Source: Methylobacterium oryzihabitans
GTDB taxonomy: Bacteria; Pseudomonadota; Alphaproteobacteria; Rhizobiales; Beijerinckiaceae
Length of the DNA: 64,000 bases
Assembly (NCBI RefSeq): GCF_004004555.2
Contig: NZ_SACP01000010.1
Coordinates: 1 to 64,000, forward strand
Direction of reading: 5' to 3'
Positions 59,640 to 64,000 of the stretch are shown in pieces (positions within the stretch are counted from its first letter, which is position 1; the number at the start of each line of letters is the position of its first letter). The notes beneath the pieces are model-generated. The model saw only the letters and a program-made list of their open reading frames with translations, did not search any database and was not told where the DNA came from. The translations under genes were made by a program, and so were the position numbers.

Positions 59640-61184
59640 TTAAGCCGCGCGCACCCGCACGGTATCCCCGCCGTTGCCGATCGTGCGGGTGTACAGGCTG
59701 GCGTAGTTCAGCGCCGCCTGATCCCAGCCGAAGGCGCGCGACATCGCGGTGCGGCGCATCGCGTTGAGGCGGCGCTTGGAGCCGAAGGCGTCGAGGGCGC
59801 GGCGGACCGCGCCGGTGAGGCCGCGCAGGCTCGCCTCGCCAAACAGGAAGCCGGTGACGCCGTCCTCGACCGTGTCGGCGAGGCCGCCGGTGCGGTGGGC
59901 GATCGGCAGCGAGCCGAAGCGCTGGGCGTACATCTGCGACAGGCCGCAGGGCTCGAAGCGCGACGGCATCAGCAGGAAGTCGCTGCCGGCGAACATCCGG
60001 TGGGCGTCGGTCTCGTCGAAGCCGATGCGCACGCCGACCGAGCCGGCATGGCGCCGGGCGAGGTCCGTGAAGGCCGATTCGAACCGCCCCTCGCCCTGGC
60101 CGGTGACGACGATCTGCCCGCCCTCGGCGACGATCGATTCCGCCGCCGCGAGGGTGAGGTCGACGCCCTTCTGGTGGACGAGGCGCGACACGATGGCGAA
60201 GAGCGGGCCGCGGGAGATGCCGAGGCCGAAGCGCTGGCGCACCGCGTCGGCGTTGGCACGCTTGCCCTTCCAGTCGTCGGGCTCGAACGGGGTGGCGAGG
60301 TGCGGGTCGGTGCGCGGGTCCCAGATCTCGTCGATGCCGTTGAGGATGCCGGCGAGCCGGCCCTGATGCGCGCGGGTGCGCAGCAAGCCGTCGAGGCCGC
60401 AGCCGAATTCCGGCGTGGTGATCTCGTGGGCGTAGGTCTGGCTCACCGTGGTGACGTGCGAGGCGTAGAACAGGCCGGCCTTGAGGAAGGACAGCTTGCC
60501 GTAGAACTCCACGCCGTCGATCTGGAACGCGCTTTCCGGCACGCCGAGGCGGCCGAGATTCTCCCACGGGAACAATCCCTGGTAGGCGAGGTTGTGCACC
60601 GTGAGGATGCTCGGCACGCGCAGGTTGCGCCACGCCAGGAAGGCCGGCGCCAGGGCGGTCTGCCAGTCGTTGAGATGCAGCAGGTCGGCGCGCCAGTCGG
60701 GATCGACCCCGAGGGCGAGTTCGGCGGCGGCGAGGCTGAGACGGCCGAAACGGATGTCGTTGTCGGCGAAGTCGCCCGATTGGTCGCCGTAGGGCGAGCC
60801 GCCGCGGTCGTAGAGATCCGGGTTCAGGAGGATGTAGACCGGCAGGCCGTCGGCGGTCTCGACGAGGCCGATGTCGCAGGGCGGGATGCCGTCCTGGCCG
60901 GGCGCCTGCGCGACCACCGGTATGTCGTCGAACTGCTCGGTGACCTGTCGGTAGCCGGGGATCAGGATGCGGACGTCGAAGTGCTGGCGCAGCGCCCGCG
61001 GCAAGGACGCCGACACCTCGCCGAGGCCGCCGGTCTTGAGAAAATCCGCCATCTCGGGCGTCGCGAACAGCACCTTCGGCTTCAGCGAGCGCCGCACCGC
61101 CTCGGCGGGCTGGAATCGTCGGGGGCTTTCGGTAACGGCGGTCGGTTCATGGGGCAGCGATCGGACCGACGCCGGAACATTCAT
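59640..61184 (-). CDS. glgA: Glycogen synthase
   Basis: GlgA adds glucose from ADP-glucose to the non-reducing end of alpha-1,4-glucan. The 514-residue GT5 protein has the N-terminal ADP-glucose site KVLFATPEMADFLKTGGLGE, the substrate loop LLHLNDWQTALAPAFL, TVHNLAYQGLFPWENLG, and the C-terminal ISRLVHQKGVDLTLAA and RFEPCGLSQMYAQRFGSLPI. ATG at 61184 is chosen because GAGGGG precedes it; an in-frame ATG at 61244 is possible but has no ribosome site. glgB and glgC are not in the window; a GH13 enzyme gene follows upstream on the same strand. Confidence 0.94.
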   Translation of the reverse strand: MNVPASVRSLPHEPTAVTESPRRFQPAEAVRRSLKPKVLFATPEMADFLKTGGLGEVSASLPRALRQHFDVRILIPGYRQVTEQFDDIPVVAQAPGQDGIPPCDIGLVETADGLPVYILLNPDLYDRGGSPYGDQSGDFADNDIRFGRLSLAAAELALGVDPDWRADLLHLNDWQTALAPAFLAWRNLRVPSILTVHNLAYQGLFPWENLGRLGVPESAFQIDGVEFYGKLSFLKAGLFYASHVTTVSQTYAHEITTPEFGCGLDGLLRTRAHQGRLAGILNGIDEIWDPRTDPHLATPFEPDDWKGKRANADAVRQRFGLGISRGPLFAIVSRLVHQKGVDLTLAAAESIVAEGGQIVVTGQGEGRFESAFTDLARRHAGSVGVRIGFDETDAHRMFAGSDFLLMPSRFEPCGLSQMYAQRFGSLPIAHRTGGLADTVEDGVTGFLFGEASLRGLTGAVRRALDAFGSKRRLNAMRRTAMSRAFGWDQAALNYASLYTRTIGNGGDTVRVRAA

Positions 61185-61452
61185 GGTCAAGCCCCTCGTC
61201 CGCGCGCTCGCGATCGGCAGGACCGACGGCGCTGCGGTTTGCATCTGAGCCGTCAACGCGTGATCCCCCGATCGGTTCCGGTGCGGTGCACAATAACCGG
61301 GCGTTTTCAAATAACAAGTAAAATTCGCAGCTTAAGCTTCAGGGATATTCAAGAATGCTGCAACGCCGCGCTTAATCCAAGTTGTTGCGGGCGACCGCCG
61401 GAATCGCCGGCGTCCGTGCCGACGCGGTGCAGCGCCGGGCGACCGCGACGGA

Positions 61453-63048
<1,596 letters not shown>

Positions 63049-63452
63049 GGGTTCCGCTCCTGTTGGCCGACATGCCGCAAGGCAAGCCGCTCGGGCGTCG
63101 GCGGTTCCCGCATGTCCGCGTGTCGGCTTCGTGTCCCTGCGGAACGTCGTGCAATCCGGCAAGGAAGCGGAAGCCAAGACGGACGATTGCTGCGTCGCAA
63201 CAAGGTGATGCACGAAGGGCACGCCGTTTCGTTCACCATCGCTTCAGATCCCGCGGACAAAATCAGGTCGTGTTTGCGTGCGAGCCCTGGTGGCGGAACC
63301 GCAAGCGCAGCCAGGGATTTGGAAGACGTTCCCCGAACCTTGCGGCGAGGACGGACTGATCCGAGACGACCGGCCATGCGCCGTCAGCAACGCGACGACG
63401 AGAGCGCGGGACGGCAGGGGAACAGGCCGGTTCAGAGAAGGGGGTTACCCAA
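63049..63452. other. Divergent spacer between the glucosidase and glgP
   Basis: About 404 bases without a believable gene. Open frames here are continuations of the flanking genes or shadows without conserved sequence. It must contain divergent promoters for glycogen-degrading enzymes, and so is a likely place for a regulator to act, but I recognise no operator. Confidence 0.45.
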
Positions 63453-64000
63453 GTGTTGAACGAGTCTCTGCTTGCCGGATACCGGCGCGACGACACCCCG
63501 AACGACGACGGCGCGCCGGCGTGGAAGCCGCCGCTGCCGCCGGCTCCCGCCGTCTCTGCGGGAACCGACGTCGAGGCGATGCGCGACGCGATCCTGGCCA
63601 AGCTCGCCTACGCGCTGGGCAAGTCGCCCGCCACCGCCCGCGGCCGCGACTGGTACGCCGCCACCGCGCTCGCCCTGCGCGACCGGGTGGTCGATGCCTG
63701 TCTCGCCAGCGGGGCCGAGGCGGTGCCGCCCAAGCGCGTCTACTATCTCTCGCTCGAATTCCTGATCGGCCGCCTGCTGTCCGACATGATGGGCAATCTC
63801 GGCCTCGCCGCGACCGTGAAGGCGGCACTCGGCCAACTCGGGGTCGACCTCGACGCCGTTGCCGAGGCCGAGCCCGACGCGGCTCTGGGCAATGGCGGCC
63901 TCGGCCGCCTCGCCGCGTGCTTCATGGAGAGCATGGCGAGCCTCGCGATCCCGGCCTACGGCTACGGCATCCGCTACGACCACGGCCTCTTTCGCCAGGA
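63453..64000 (+). CDS. glgP: Glycogen/maltodextrin phosphorylase, N-terminal part
   Basis: The phosphorylase splits alpha-1,4-glucan with phosphate to glucose 1-phosphate using pyridoxal phosphate. Only 182 codons are visible. They include RDWYAATALALRDRVVDACL, the family signature KRVYYLSLEFLIGRLLSDMM, and ALGNGGLGRLAACFMESMAS followed by PAYGYGIRYDHGLFRQ. The PLP-binding part is beyond the edge. GTG at 63453 is taken as the start, with AGAAGGGGG upstream; TTG at 63456 is the next codon. It is divergent from the GH13 gene. Confidence 0.93.
   Translation, partial: MLNESLLAGYRRDDTPNDDGAPAWKPPLPPAPAVSAGTDVEAMRDAILAKLAYALGKSPATARGRDWYAATALALRDRVVDACLASGAEAVPPKRVYYLSLEFLIGRLLSDMMGNLGLAATVKAALGQLGVDLDAVAEAEPDAALGNGGLGRLAACFMESMASLAIPAYGYGIRYDHGLFRQ

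Overview
The window is 64 kb of very GC-rich (about 70% or more) chromosomal DNA from an alphaproteobacterium. Gene order, the class of NAD-glutamate dehydrogenase, the RF2 variant, the PlcP/glycosyltransferase pair and the intergenic palindromes all point to the Hyphomicrobiales, most probably Methylobacteriaceae (Methylobacterium-like). That assignment is inference; no 16S rRNA or methanol-oxidation gene is present. I found 59 protein genes (two cut by the window edges), one tRNA-Gly(GCC), one clear intrinsic terminator, a programmed-frameshift site and nine repeat loci. There is no CRISPR array, prophage or insertion sequence. The content is mostly core chromosome.

Layout. 0-6 kb: pdxJ, acpS, lepB, rnc, era, an RsmC-like methyltransferase and an RsuA-family pseudouridine synthase form one tight + strand run (vitamin B6, acyl-carrier protein, protein export, RNA processing, ribosome maturation). 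6.5-10 kb: a solitary exopolysaccharide-initiating sugar transferase, a fosmidomycin-resistance-like transporter and an IsdG-type heme-degrading monooxygenase. 10.5-17.2 kb: an XRE regulator, cobB and cbiD, a His/Trp/Arg-rich secreted protein, a class A penicillin-binding protein with a nuclease-like tail, and a PduO-type cobalamin adenosyltransferase. 17.2-25.6 kb: PagL-like lipid A deacylase, small membrane protein, GH25 lysozyme lipoprotein, DUF488 protein, a PlcP-like phosphoesterase with a GT4 glycosyltransferase, an EamA exporter, a RidA protein, a glycerophosphodiesterase and an MFS transporter.

25.6-32.7 kb is the most accessory-looking part: amidase, oligopeptide-type binding protein without permease, a beta-keto acid cleavage enzyme, and a two-subunit molybdenum hydroxylase. 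32.7-40.4 kb: small envelope proteins, a TPR-methyltransferase, a DNA exonuclease/ATP-dependent ligase pair, thiE-thiD and a phosphoesterase. 40.6-51.2 kb: tRNA-Gly, L,D-transpeptidase, TetR regulator, tautomerase, bluB, the giant NAD-GDH, an AhpD-like protein and several unknowns. 51.2-59.4 kb: lptF-lptG-lptD-pdxA-rsmA on the minus strand and prfB with a +1 frameshift on the plus strand. 59.6-64 kb: glycogen synthase, GH13 glucosidase and the divergent 5' part of glycogen phosphorylase.

Themes that connect genes: vitamin B6 (pdxJ, pdxA), cobalamin (cobB, cbiD, adenosyltransferase, bluB), thiamine (thiE, thiD), envelope (lptDFG, PBP1A, L,D-transpeptidase, PagL, GH25) and phosphorus-saving lipid turnover (PlcP/GT4/GdpD). 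Three families of palindromic intergenic repeats sit between genes. In one family, three of four copies begin exactly at the stop codon of the upstream gene.
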